DNA of 64,000 bases. Source: Microthrixaceae bacterium. Lineage in GTDB: Bacteria; Actinomycetota; Acidimicrobiia; Acidimicrobiales; Microtrichaceae. Shown in pieces: positions 7,605 to 16,190 of this stretch. Under the pieces are notes generated by a model. That model had not been told where the DNA came from. It made no database searches and saw only the letters and a list, made by a program, of their open reading frames with translations. The stretch lies in NCBI GenBank assembly GCA_020845705.1, contig JADLFH010000020.1:1-64000 (forward strand), in the 5' to 3' direction. Numbering within the stretch: position 1 is the stretch's first letter; every line of letters starts with the position of its first letter. Made by a program: the position numbers and the translations under genes.

Positions 7605-8411
7605 TCAGGCCGCCGCTTTCGCCATGAGGCGTTCCGCGCAGCGCTCCCCCTGCTCGATGGCCAGGGGATAGACCGCCCTGGCGCGATCCGCGTCGAAGAG
7701 GCTGAGTGGGTTGGTGCCGGCGTGAGCCGCGATGGCGCGGTTGGGGCGGATCAGGGTGATCTGCCGGTCTGGGTGGCGCTTCTTCCAGGCTCGCAGCTCT
7801 CGGGACAGCAGCAGACCTGCGCCGCGACCGATCGGACCCATGTGCGGTCCCGCCAGCGGTGCGACCACGATCACCTCCTGGGCGTCTGCCGCGGCGTCGA
7901 TGGAGGTGACCGACCACATGCCGCCATCGACATAGAGCCGGCCGTCGATGCGGTGTGGTGGGAGCAACCCGGGTACGGCCGAGGACGCAGCGACCAGGTC
8001 CGCCAAGGGGTAGCGACCTCCGTCGAGGATGTGGCGGCGCCGGCTGCGCAGGTGCACCGCGGAGACCGACACGAGGGGGTGTGTCGCCTCGCCCCACAAC
8101 CCGCGGGCGGCGTCGGCGAGGACTCCCGTCTGGCGGCAGGGGACCGAAGGGGCCCGCATGTCGGCCACGTCGTCATAGGTCAATCCGAGTGCGACCGCCG
8201 CGGCGGCCCAGGAACCCGCGGAGGTACCCAGCGCCGGCGCTGTCACCACTTCGATGCCCCCCAGCATCAGCCCGTGGGCTATGCCGACGCAGTAGCCGAT
8301 GCCGAACACCCCACCACCGCCATAGACCATCGACAGGGGGTGGGTCCCTGCGACGAGGGCGGGTGTGCCGATGAGGTCGACGTTTCCTGGTGCGCTGTGC
8401 TCGTGGTGCAC
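7605..8411 (-). CDS. Patatin-like phospholipase / acyl hydrolase, copy 2
   Basis: A 268-residue patatin-fold acyl hydrolase with GGGGVFG, the elbow GTSAG (Ser64), an HILDGG motif near 130 and the catalytic YVDGG (Asp about 162). It starts at GTG 8411 with GGAGGTGAAG upstream, the same arrangement as copy 1. The two copies differ at about 50 positions, mostly conservative or at the ends, while all catalytic motifs are intact in both. It is the promoter-proximal gene of the minus-strand block patatin 2, WS/DGAT, cupin, patatin 1. A GH4 glycosidase is transcribed divergently from the other side of the 131-bp intergenic gap. A cytoplasmic lipase role in storage-lipid turnover is inferred from context. 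Confidence 0.88.
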   Translation of the reverse strand: MHHEHSAPGNVDLIGTPALVAGTHPLSMVYGGGGVFGIGYCVGIAHGLMLGGIEVVTAPALGTSAGSWAAAAVALGLTYDDVADMRAPSVPCRQTGVLADAARGLWGEATHPLVSVSAVHLRSRRRHILDGGRYPLADLVAASSAVPGLLPPHRIDGRLYVDGGMWSVTSIDAAADAQEVIVVAPLAGPHMGPIGRGAGLLLSRELRAWKKRHPDRQITLIRPNRAIAAHAGTNPLSLFDADRARAVYPLAIEQGERCAERLMAKAAA

Positions 8412-8542
8412 GGACCTTCACCTCCGGTGATCGATCCCTGGAATAGTCAGGTAACCGGCGATCCCGTGCAAGGATTCCCTTGGCAGGTGTGACACATACC
8501 CACGGTCTCTGGACCGTCCGGCAGGCCCGGCGAGGAGGAAGA

Positions 8543-9895
8543 ATGAGTGCTCCGAAGGTGACCATGGTCGGTGCAGGAGGCATGTCGTTCGGCCCCGCGA
8601 TGGTCAACGATGTCTGCCACACACCAGGTCTGCGCGGCGCACGGCTGGTGCTCCACGATGTCGACGAAGTCCGCCTCGACCGGGCTTACCGCTTCGCCTG
8701 CAAGCTCAACGCAGCCACAGGCGCGAACGTGGTGGTCGACCGCAGCGCCGATGCAGCGGCCGCGCTCGACGGTGCCGACTTCGTGCTGACCAGCGCCGAG
8801 TTCGGCCGTTTCGAGCACTGGCGTCAGGACTACGAGATCCCCAAGAAGCACGGCGCCCGCCACATCACCGGCGAAAACGGCGGGCCCGGTGCCGTGTTCC
8901 ACTCGCTGCGCTCGATTCGCAACACGCTCGGCATCTGCGCGGACATCGAGAAGTACTCGCCCGACGCTTTCCTGATCAACCTGACCAACCCGATGAGCCG
9001 GGTGACCCTGGCCATCAACCGGGCCACGAAACTGCGCAACGTCGGTATGTGCCATGAGATGCCGCTGGGGGTGAGGCGCCTCGCCTCGAAGCTGCGGATC
9101 AACCACCGTCACGTGGAGGCCAAGGCCTCGGGCATCAACCACTTCACCTTCTTCACCGAGTTCCGCGACCGCCGCAGCGGTGAAGATCTTCTGCCCAGGA
9201 TCAAGGCCATCTACGCGCGGCGGTTCTTCGACTTCCCACCGAAGGTCCAACAGTTGGTGCGTGTGGCGGACCGCACATACCTCGGCGCGATGTTCGCCGA
9301 GTTCCGATACGTGCCACTCGTCGCCCATGTGGTGCGCACCTACGGGGTTGTGCCCTGCTCGGTCGACAGCCACATCGGTGAGTACCTGCCGTTCGCCCTC
9401 GACGTGGCCGAGTGGGCTCCGGTCCCTCTCGACTTCCACGAGCCGACGATGCGCATCGCCGAGCGGGCGGCTTGTCGGGTTGCCGACACCCGGATTCCAC
9501 TGCCGCTCCAGCTCGCCGGCCACTCGCCCGAGGAGGTGATCAACATCATCGACGCCATGTGGAACGACCGACCCACCACGCTCATGGCGGTGAACGTCGC
9601 CAACCAAGGGTTCCTGCCCGACGTGGCCGAGGGGGCGATCGTGGAGGTGGGTGCAACGGTGGACGCCGAGGGCATCCATCCCGACAAGATGGCACCCCTC
9701 GGCGAACCGATCGCCGGTTGGGTCGCCACCCAGGTGGCCTTGCAGGATCTGGTGGTCGATGCCGCTCTGGCGGGCGATCCCCACCTGGCGTTCCAGGCGG
9801 TTCTCCAAGACCCGTGCTCGCCACCCGATGAGGCGGCGTGTCGAGCGATGTTCGACGAGCTGCGGGCCCTCCAGGCCGACAAGCTGCCGTTCTGA
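8543..9895 (+). CDS. GH4-family NAD-dependent alpha-glycosidase (alpha-galactosidase/MelA-like)
   Basis: A 450-residue cytoplasmic glycosidase of family GH4, which cleaves by an NAD+/metal-dependent oxidation-elimination route. The N-terminal Rossmann segment KVTMVGAGGMSFGP binds NAD. The metal-site residues are NLTNPMSR (Asn149), GMCHEMPLG (Cys170, His171) and SGINHF (His200). The set with CH in the Cys motif is seen in alpha-galactosidase and alpha-glucosidase members; the exact sugar cannot be told from this. ATG 8543 is chosen because GAGGAGG lies at 8532-8538. The organism therefore keeps a GH4 enzyme while two GH27 scraps nearby are broken. It is transcribed divergently from patatin copy 2 and convergent with the beta-propeller lipoprotein gene, with stops 2 bp apart. 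Confidence 0.87.
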   Translation: MSAPKVTMVGAGGMSFGPAMVNDVCHTPGLRGARLVLHDVDEVRLDRAYRFACKLNAATGANVVVDRSADAAAALDGADFVLTSAEFGRFEHWRQDYEIPKKHGARHITGENGGPGAVFHSLRSIRNTLGICADIEKYSPDAFLINLTNPMSRVTLAINRATKLRNVGMCHEMPLGVRRLASKLRINHRHVEAKASGINHFTFFTEFRDRRSGEDLLPRIKAIYARRFFDFPPKVQQLVRVADRTYLGAMFAEFRYVPLVAHVVRTYGVVPCSVDSHIGEYLPFALDVAEWAPVPLDFHEPTMRIAERAACRVADTRIPLPLQLAGHSPEEVINIIDAMWNDRPTTLMAVNVANQGFLPDVAEGAIVEVGATVDAEGIHPDKMAPLGEPIAGWVATQVALQDLVVDAALAGDPHLAFQAVLQDPCSPPDEAACRAMFDELRALQADKLPF

Positions 9896-9897
9896 AC

Positions 9898-12126
9898 TCA
9901 GCTGCTGAGGGAAACCTGACGCCCTGGCGTGAGGGTGGCGAGGTCGTTCGCCTGGAGCAGGTCCTCCGACAGCATCCACAGCGTGTCGCCCACGATCACC
10001 GACCTCTCGATGCGGTGCTGGGTGTCGGGGTAGCAGCTCTCGATGGTGCGATCGGGCGCGATCCCCAGTTCCTCGCGGGTCTTGCCTGTGTAGAACTTCA
10101 CCATCGAGTCGTCGAGCTCCGAACAGGTCATCGCAGTGGCTCCGCTCTGGCCCGGTCCGCAGAGCTGGACGAAACCACCTTGGGGCAGAGCGCCCTTGGT
10201 CGGGTCGAGCAGCTCTGCGATCTGCTCCGCGGTGAACTTCGTGCAGTTCGTGATGCCGGCCTCCATCTGGGTGATGCCGATCCGGCCACGCTCGTTCAGC
10301 GTTCGCCCTTCGGTGGAGAGGGCCACGAGTCGGCCGTAACCGGCGAAGGTGGCGTCGTAGTTCATCGTCGGTACGAAGGCGGTGGAGCTGGGCTCCCAGT
10401 AGGTGAAGGCGTGGTGATCCCACTCCACTTCGGAGTGAGCGCCCGGTTGGGACCATCGTCCGACGGCGGTGGGGGCGGCGGGGTTCGACACGTCGAAGAG
10501 CGTCGCGGCCATACCCGTGTCGCGGCCCTCGGCATCCGCGTCGCGACCGATGCCCAGGATCAGGTCGTCGGAAACGGGATGCAGGTAGCCGGAATATCCC
10601 AGGATCTTCAGCTCGCCGGCGAGCTTCGGCGCTGCTGCATCGGTGAGATCGACGACGAAGAACGGATCGGTCTGGCGGAACGTCACCACGTACGCGCGCT
10701 TGGCGATGATCCGGACGCTGTGGATCGTCTCGCCCTTGCCGAGCCCGTCGACTACGCCGACCTCGACCAGCTTCGACCCGTCGGTTGCGAGGCTCGCCAG
10801 GCGGCTGGTCGATTGCTCGTCCTCGTCGACTGACCATGGGAGGCCGGTCGTGGTGGCGATGACGAGATGGTCGTCGACCTCACCGAGGGAGAACGAGTTG
10901 CGGACCACACCCGGCACAACGCCCGAGGCCAGATAGCCGGGCGCGGCGTCGCCGATGGAGAAGCGGTGCACCGCGGTCTTCCAGTCCGACGGCTTCGGCC
11001 ACGAGTCCTCGTCCTCGGCCACCTTCCGCTGGTCGAACCAGGCCTGAGCCGTCACGTAGACCGACTGCGGCGACGCGTAGACCACGTCGCCTGGAGCGAG
11101 CAGCGACGCGGTCGACGGATCGACCCGATCACCCAGCGGCATCGAGACGATCGAGGTCATCTGGACCCCGGCGAAGGTCTGGGGGATCCAGACCGAGTCG
11201 CAGTCGACGAGATCGGCACGCTTGCCGTCGCGCCACATGTGCGGCAACCACTGCTCGAGCGGCGCCTCGGCGACGATTCGCCGGTTCATCTCCGTGGCGA
11301 CGTCCTCGCCGATGCGCGACTGGGGCATCACGAAGGGCAGGCCGAGCGGTGTGGAGCGGAGCACCAGGTGTGCCCGGCCGCCCACGAGGCGGGCCGCGGC
11401 GAGGTCGCCGTCGATCTCGACATCGTCGGTGACCTTCGGCGACGTCGGGTCGGACACGTCGACCATCGACACCTGCGTCCTGCTGACGCCCAGAGCGCGA
11501 AGGGGATCGGCCGAGCCATCGCCTTTCATGTCCGCGGGATCGAAGTAGCGCTGCGAGAGCACCATCACGACGCCGTCACCCAGCAGCATCGACATCGGGG
11601 ACGCCTCCTCGAAGCTGACAGAGCCGAGGACCTTGCCGCCGGGTCCACCGGCGCTGACATCGACGATCACCAGGCGGTTGTCCCGCAGCACGTAGAGACG
11701 CTCGCCGTCGCTCTTGACCATGTCGGCCTCGTCCACGCCGGCTTCCTGGTTGTTGGTTCCGGAGAAGCTCTTCTCCTGGGGGGCCGCCGTGGCCGCTTGG
11801 GGGCCGCCGGCGCTCATGTCCGATGCGGCCGCCACGTCGCCTCGGGCCGCCCCCTCAGCGAGGGGCATCACGCCGTAGCCCCAGCCAAACCCGTACGGCC
11901 CGACGTGTTCGTCGCCGAGGCGGCGGAGCCGGGCCAACAGGTCGTTGCAGGAGTCGGTTCGTTGCACTGCGGACACGAGTTGGATCTTGCCGAGCTCGTA
12001 GGCAGGCTGTTGCGCGAGCGGCGGAGATCCTGTCGTGGTGGTGGCGGACCCATCATCGCCGGGACCCGAACCGCTGCACGCCGCAACCAGGCAGACTGCG
12101 GTGATCAACCCTGTCCTGAAGCGCAT
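9898..12126 (-). CDS. Secreted beta-propeller domain lipoprotein
   Basis: A 742-residue exported protein. From ATG 12126 the N-terminus is a lipoprotein signal: MRFRTGLITAVCLVAAC, lipobox VAAC, Cys17. The upstream in-frame ATG 12162 would bury this signal, and AGCGAGGT precedes 12126. The body matches the bacterial beta-propeller domain family (PF09826 type), with repeated strands such as DGERLYVLRDNRLVIVDVS, GDGVVMVLSQRYFDPADM, MVDVSDPTSPKVTDDVEIDG and RAYVVTFRQTDPFFVVDLTD. A putative transmembrane anchor other than the lipid is not seen. Family function is not established. It is the last gene of a minus-strand row after the CBS and Gmad2 proteins, 84 bp from the latter. Confidence 0.82.
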   Translation of the reverse strand: MRFRTGLITAVCLVAACSGSGPGDDGSATTTTGSPPLAQQPAYELGKIQLVSAVQRTDSCNDLLARLRRLGDEHVGPYGFGWGYGVMPLAEGAARGDVAAASDMSAGGPQAATAAPQEKSFSGTNNQEAGVDEADMVKSDGERLYVLRDNRLVIVDVSAGGPGGKVLGSVSFEEASPMSMLLGDGVVMVLSQRYFDPADMKGDGSADPLRALGVSRTQVSMVDVSDPTSPKVTDDVEIDGDLAAARLVGGRAHLVLRSTPLGLPFVMPQSRIGEDVATEMNRRIVAEAPLEQWLPHMWRDGKRADLVDCDSVWIPQTFAGVQMTSIVSMPLGDRVDPSTASLLAPGDVVYASPQSVYVTAQAWFDQRKVAEDEDSWPKPSDWKTAVHRFSIGDAAPGYLASGVVPGVVRNSFSLGEVDDHLVIATTTGLPWSVDEDEQSTSRLASLATDGSKLVEVGVVDGLGKGETIHSVRIIAKRAYVVTFRQTDPFFVVDLTDAAAPKLAGELKILGYSGYLHPVSDDLILGIGRDADAEGRDTGMAATLFDVSNPAAPTAVGRWSQPGAHSEVEWDHHAFTYWEPSSTAFVPTMNYDATFAGYGRLVALSTEGRTLNERGRIGITQMEAGITNCTKFTAEQIAELLDPTKGALPQGGFVQLCGPGQSGATAMTCSELDDSMVKFYTGKTREELGIAPDRTIESCYPDTQHRIERSVIVGDTLWMLSEDLLQANDLATLTPGRQVSLSS

Positions 12127-12210
12127 CGGTGACCTCGCTCTCGTCGGCTCACACCCCTTCACGCACGATTGGACGACTTGGGGCGTCGTTTGGTTCCCGG
12201 CGGCCGCCTG

Positions 12211-13038
12211 TCAGTCGGCGCCGACGAACCCCACGCGCACCACCGCTGCCTCCCAGACCGAGCCGTCCTCGGCGCTGAGCGTCCGGAACAGGACGGCGCC
12301 CCGGCCGCCCTTCGGCGAAGGGAACTCCAGGGCCGACTTGAACGGGCCCATCTCACCCATCTGGCCCGTCACGAAGCCTTCGGCCAGCGGCTCCATGGAG
12401 CCATCGACTCGTACGTCCACGTTCACGGTCCCCTCGAACGCGTTCGCGCGTCCCTTCAGCGTGACGGGGGAGTCGATTGCGCTGAGGGCGGAAGGTTCGG
12501 TTACCTCGATGTTGGCGGTGGCGCTGCCCAGCACCCACCACGAGTCGTCGTCGGACACCTGCCGTACGAACACCGTGGTGACGGGCCCGTCGGGGCGGGG
12601 ACGGACCTCGATCTCTCCGGAGCGGGAGTCGCCCTGCATGAACTCGCCGATCACGGGGTTGGTGAACCCCACGAAGTCGAGCGCGTAGCTGCGGGCTGCG
12701 GCTACGGGGTCGTCGAAGCGTTGTGGGGAGACGGCCCATGGCCACACCGCCGTGTTGGACCCCTCGGTGGGAGGTGCCGTGGTCGGGGGGGTGGATGTGG
12801 ATGGCGGTGAGGTGGTTGGAGCATCGATGGTTGAAGTGCCCTCCAGCGCCGACGTGGTGGTTGCGTCCGTTGCACCGTCATCGCTTTCGTCGCCGGTCGC
12901 CCAGATGGCGATCGCCGCGACAGCGATCACCACCAACATGCCGGCCACACCGATCCAAACGCGTCCGAAGGTGGGGGTGTCGGCGTCCGCTCCAGAATCG
13001 TCGCCGCCCCCTTCGCCCATGCTTCCGTGAGCTTTCAT
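12211..13038 (-). CDS. Membrane-anchored protein with Gmad2 immunoglobulin-like domain
   Basis: A 275-residue protein. An acidic N-terminus (residues 1-25) is followed by one transmembrane helix (VWIGVAGMLVVIAVAAIAIWA, about 27-47) and a Thr/Ser/Pro-rich stalk. The C-terminal 90 residues, beginning ITLKGRAN-like (SPVTLKGRANAFEGTVNVDVRVDG) and ending FRTLSAEDGSVWEAAVVRV, match Gmad2, an extracellular Ig-like fold found in Gram-positive envelope and spore proteins. The middle segment (SYALDFVGFTNPVIGEFMQGD) is a domain common in actinobacterial surface proteins that I cannot name. ATG 13038 has GAGAGGAGA upstream, and that ribosome site overlaps the CBS gene stop, so translation is coupled. It probably faces the cell exterior; ligand unknown. 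Confidence 0.78.
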   Translation of the reverse strand: MKAHGSMGEGGGDDSGADADTPTFGRVWIGVAGMLVVIAVAAIAIWATGDESDDGATDATTTSALEGTSTIDAPTTSPPSTSTPPTTAPPTEGSNTAVWPWAVSPQRFDDPVAAARSYALDFVGFTNPVIGEFMQGDSRSGEIEVRPRPDGPVTTVFVRQVSDDDSWWVLGSATANIEVTEPSALSAIDSPVTLKGRANAFEGTVNVDVRVDGSMEPLAEGFVTGQMGEMGPFKSALEFPSPKGGRGAVLFRTLSAEDGSVWEAAVVRVGFVGAD

Positions 13039-13050
13039 GACGGTCTCCTC

Positions 13051-13530
13051 TCAATCCAGGTCGGCTCCTGATGCGTAAGCGCCCAATACGTCACGGGCGG
13101 ATACGACACCCAACAGGTCGTCGGGTTCACCCACGAAGAGATGTCGGGTCCACTTCGAGAGCATCTCGGCCGCGACCTCCTCGAGGGTGGTCGATGGGTC
13201 GACGTAGTAGACGTGTTCGACCTCGATGTCCTGCGCGGTCGTCGTGTCGGGGTTCGCCCCCTCAGCCAGCGCCGCGACGATGTCGCGTTCGGAGACCACG
13301 CCGGCCAAGGGTGCGCCGGGCTCGCCCACGCCGACGATGCCGACACCTCGTTCGGCGAGCGAGGCGCAGATCTCCCGCAACGTGGCGCTCGAAGGCACCC
13401 GTTGCACCTCGTCGCCCACCAAGTCGCTGACCGGAAGGGTCCCGGGAGAGCGATTCAGTCGCTCGTCGAAGGGGTCTTCGTAGTCGTCGGAGTTGTCGGT
13501 GTCATCGGCCATGGACGCATCATCGCCCAT
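13051..13530 (-). CDS. Tandem CBS-domain protein
   Basis: A 159-residue cytoplasmic protein made of an acidic leader and two CBS motifs. The first (VQRVPSSATLREICASLAERGVGIVGVG then AGVVSERDIVAAL) and the second (HVYYVDPSTTLEEVAAEMLSKWTRHLFVGE then LGVVSARDVLGAY) form one Bateman module of the kind that binds adenine nucleotides. No catalytic domain is attached, so it would act as a stand-alone sensor. ATG 13530 is preferred because a TAGGGG box lies 7 bases upstream; ATG 13512 is possible. The Gmad2 gene begins 12 bp after its stop and its ribosome site overlaps the stop codon, linking the two. Confidence 0.85.
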   Translation of the reverse strand: MGDDASMADDTDNSDDYEDPFDERLNRSPGTLPVSDLVGDEVQRVPSSATLREICASLAERGVGIVGVGEPGAPLAGVVSERDIVAALAEGANPDTTTAQDIEVEHVYYVDPSTTLEEVAAEMLSKWTRHLFVGEPDDLLGVVSARDVLGAYASGADLD

Positions 13531-13725
13531 CCCCAAGCCCCTAGACAGGGACGATGGACCTGCATTCCGAAGTTGTCGCCTACGACCCCCTCGCGGGTCC
13601 GCTCCGCGTAATCGGCGCTCGTCGCGTCGGGGGGGCGCGCCGGCACCGAAATGCTCCATGCGCCGGCTGTCACCGGAGCGAGGCCCCTCGAGTGGGAGGT
13701 GGAGGGGCGCACCTGGGGGAACTGC
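13531..13725. other. Intergenic stretch before the GH27 scrap
   Basis: No gene or convincing regulatory signal is visible here apart from the TAGGGG-like box of the CBS gene at its left end. Together with the GH27 scrap it forms a 348-bp gap between the CBS gene and the second WS/DGAT. Confidence 0.4.
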
Positions 13726-13815
13726 TTTGGCGGGCTCGACCACGAGGAGATCGACGCTGCCACCTATGCCGAGTGGGGCGTCGACTACCTGGAGTACGAC
13801 TACTGCCACGCCACG
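13726..13815 (+). pseudogene. GH27 alpha-galactosidase scrap carrying the nucleophile region
   Basis: About 29 residues, GGLDHEEIDAATY followed by AEWGVDYLEYDYCHA, match the GH27 core (GSLGHEEIDA...FAEWGVDYLKYDNC). The catalytic nucleophile Asp is at 13798-13800. Homology stops on both sides. The frame happens to run on without a stop into the WS/DGAT start 64 bases later, which would mislead an ORF caller into a 571-residue fusion. It covers part of the segment deleted from the GH27 relic at 0.4-0.9 kb. No start, ribosome site or remaining barrel is present, so it cannot encode an enzyme. Confidence 0.78.
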
Positions 13816-13878
13816 TGGGGGATGTCTTCGACACCTTCAGCCCTGTCGTGGAGAGGCGGGTGCTGGCAGACTCCGTGG

Positions 13879-15366
13879 ATGGAACGGCTGACCGGCGCCG
13901 ACGCGGCGTTTCTCTACATGGAGAACAAGATCGTGCACATGCACGTCACCGGGGTCCTGATCCTCGACCCCTCATCGGTGGCGGGCGGCTACAGCTTCGA
14001 GAAGGTGCGCGAGCACCTCATCGACCGAATCCACCTCATACCGCCGTTTCGGCGGCGCCTCATGAGTGTGCCCCTGGGTATCGACCACCCTGTGTGGGTC
14101 GAGGATCCTGACTTCGATCTCGACCACCACCTGCACCGCCACAAGCTTCGCCGCCCGGGACGGATGATCGATCTCGCGACGTTCGTCGGCGGCTACGCGA
14201 CCCACAAGCTCGACCGATCGCGGCCTCTGTGGGACATGGTGGTGGTGGAAGGACTCCAGGGTGGGCGCATCGCCGTGGTCACCAAGATGCACCACGTTGC
14301 CGTCGATGGCGTGTCGGGGACCGACCTCATCGCGCACCTCGTGGACCTGTCGCCGGAGCCCGCACCGGCAGGTGGCGCCGACGAGCCCTTCGATCCTCAC
14401 CGGGTGCCAGGGATCCCCAGGCTGGCTGCGGGTGCAGTCATCTCCCGCGTGCGCGATCCGCTGCGGACGGTTCGCTCCTTCCGTCGCGCGGCGGCTGCGG
14501 TTGGTCGATTGGGCCAATCGGTCTTGGGCGACGGTGACGGCGCGTCGATGGCCCGGCCGTTCGAGGCCCCAAGAACGTTCTTCAACCAGTCGCTCACCCC
14601 GAGGCGGTCGGTGGCGTTCGCCACGGCGTCGCTCGATGACTGCAAGTTCATCAAGTCGACGTTCGGCACCACGGTCAACGACGTGTTCCTGGCAGCCTGC
14701 GCGGGGGCGCTCCGCACTTACCTCCAGGACAACGGGGAACTCCCCACCCGCCCACTGGTAGCCAGCGTCCCGGTGTCGGTGCACGGCCAGACGAGTGACG
14801 CTCGGGCGACCAATCAGGTCTCGAACATGTTCGTCCGGCTTCCGACCGACATTGCCGACCCCGTCGATCGCCTCCGATCGGTGCGCAGCGAGACGCGCGA
14901 CGCGAAGGCGGCCCACGGGGCGATCGGTGCCGACATGATCGGCGATGTCACCGAGTTGACACCACCGGCGATCTTCAACCTGGCCAGCCGGCTCTACAGT
15001 CGGGGTGGGCTCGCCGAGCGTCTCGCGCCGATCCACAACCTGGTGATCTCCAACGTGCCGGGACCGCCGATTCCTCTCTATGTGGGAGGTGCCCGACTGG
15101 AGGCGATCTATCCGTTCGGTCCGCTCATCGAAGGTGCCGGACTCAACATCTCGGTCCTGTCGAACATGGGGAACATGGACATCGGTGTGATCGCCTGCCC
15201 GGATGTCGCGCCGAACGTCGAGGATCTCGCCGCGGGCATCGCCGGCGGCATCTCCGAGTTGCGGAAGGCAGCAGAAGAGGAACGGGCAAGACGCACACCG
15301 GCCGAGCCTGCGGCGAGGAAGCGTTCGGCGAAGAAGCCCGCGGCGAAGAAACGGCCGGCGAGCTGA
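13879..15366 (+). CDS. WS/DGAT acyltransferase, copy 2, with basic Lys/Ala tail
   Basis: A 495-residue acyl-CoA:diacylglycerol/alcohol acyltransferase. The catalytic HHVAVDG is at residues 138-144, and the typical N-terminus MERLTGADAAFLYMEN, the RPLWDMVVVEGL element and the C-terminal NLVISNVPGPPIPLYVGGARL are all present. ATG 13879 is chosen because it gives the family's standard N-terminus; the longer reading frame upstream crosses a GH27 scrap. No clear ribosome site is visible. The last 26 residues (RTPAEPAARKRSAKKPAAKKRPAS) form a histone-like basic tail not needed for catalysis, which may contact acidic lipid-droplet surfaces or nucleic acid. Its stop codon abuts the stop of the convergent SDR gene with no gap. 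Confidence 0.9.
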   Translation: MERLTGADAAFLYMENKIVHMHVTGVLILDPSSVAGGYSFEKVREHLIDRIHLIPPFRRRLMSVPLGIDHPVWVEDPDFDLDHHLHRHKLRRPGRMIDLATFVGGYATHKLDRSRPLWDMVVVEGLQGGRIAVVTKMHHVAVDGVSGTDLIAHLVDLSPEPAPAGGADEPFDPHRVPGIPRLAAGAVISRVRDPLRTVRSFRRAAAAVGRLGQSVLGDGDGASMARPFEAPRTFFNQSLTPRRSVAFATASLDDCKFIKSTFGTTVNDVFLAACAGALRTYLQDNGELPTRPLVASVPVSVHGQTSDARATNQVSNMFVRLPTDIADPVDRLRSVRSETRDAKAAHGAIGADMIGDVTELTPPAIFNLASRLYSRGGLAERLAPIHNLVISNVPGPPIPLYVGGARLEAIYPFGPLIEGAGLNISVLSNMGNMDIGVIACPDVAPNVEDLAAGIAGGISELRKAAEEERARRTPAEPAARKRSAKKPAAKKRPAS

Positions 15367-16173
15367 TCACATCTTCTCGGTAAGCCGTCCGATCAACCCC
15401 GACCGCCCAGGTGCGAGACGCGACCACACCGAGACCAGATGCGCGTCGGGCCCCACCACGACCCGGCCCTTGTTCCGCTCGATCGCTCTGACGATGCGCT
15501 TCGCCACCGCCGAGGGCGGCCGCATCACGATCGGGGCGAGACGCGACTTGGCCAGCGGCGCCAGACGGTCGGCCTTCGATCCGCGGGCGGTGCTCATGAT
15601 GTTGGTGTTGATCGCGCCGGGGAACACCGTGGTGACCCCGATCGACGCGGTTGCGAGTTCGCTGCGGAGTGCCTCGGAGAAGGATCGCACAGCGCCCTTC
15701 GTCATCGCATAGGGGGCGTTCTGGGCGAAGCCCAACAAGCCCACCATGCTCGACAGGTTGACGATGTGGGCCTCGTCGGCCTTGCGGAGGTGGGGGAGGA
15801 ACGCCCGACAGCCCAAGACGACACCCCACATGTTGATGTCGACGATCCAGCGCAGATCATCGAGGGGTTCGTCCTCGAAGGGCCCAGCCGAGGTGACCCC
15901 GGCGTTGTTCACGAGTATGTGGCAGCCGCCGTGCGCTGAGACGACGACATCGGGCAGTGCCTCCATGGCATCGGCGTCGCGCACATCGACGACGTGGGTG
16001 GAAGCAGCTCGGCCCTGGGCTTCGATGAGTCGAGCCGTCTCGGCGAGCGCCTGTTCGGAGACATCGACCAGAGCCAGGTGGCAGCCTCGCTCAGCCAGTG
16101 CCTCGCTGGTAGCTCGTCCGATGCCGCTGCCTGCGCCCGTGACCACCGCCACTCGGTCAGTGAGGTTTCTCAT
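15367..16173 (-). CDS. Short-chain dehydrogenase/reductase (classical SDR)
   Basis: A 268-residue NAD(P)-dependent oxidoreductase. It has TGAGSGIG (cofactor loop), DVRDADAM, NNAG at about 93-96, the catalytic Ser in NLSSMVG and YAMTK as the Tyr-Lys pair. The C-terminal extension (residues 200-268, ending VWSRLAPGRSGLIGRLTEKM) is typical of SDRs annotated near acyltransferases. The substrate cannot be inferred from motifs. ATG 16173 is decided by GGAGG just upstream, against longer reading frames. It lies 17 bp downstream of the thioesterase gene, so the two form an operon, and is convergent with WS/DGAT copy 2, consistent with a lipid-metabolic setting. Confidence 0.87.
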   Translation of the reverse strand: MRNLTDRVAVVTGAGSGIGRATSEALAERGCHLALVDVSEQALAETARLIEAQGRAASTHVVDVRDADAMEALPDVVVSAHGGCHILVNNAGVTSAGPFEDEPLDDLRWIVDINMWGVVLGCRAFLPHLRKADEAHIVNLSSMVGLLGFAQNAPYAMTKGAVRSFSEALRSELATASIGVTTVFPGAINTNIMSTARGSKADRLAPLAKSRLAPIVMRPPSAVAKRIVRAIERNKGRVVVGPDAHLVSVWSRLAPGRSGLIGRLTEKM

Positions 16174-16190
16174 CGCCGAATCCTCCCACG

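Noticed and set aside
8447-10837. A 796-codon minus-strand open frame
   Set aside because: It runs antisense through the GH4 gene and into the beta-propeller gene in the wrong frame; no family similarity.
13651-15366. A 571-residue fusion of a GH27 fragment and a WS/DGAT acyltransferase
   Set aside because: The N-terminal 76 residues are a short GH27 scrap without a start signal, and the acyltransferase's standard N-terminus begins at ATG 13879.
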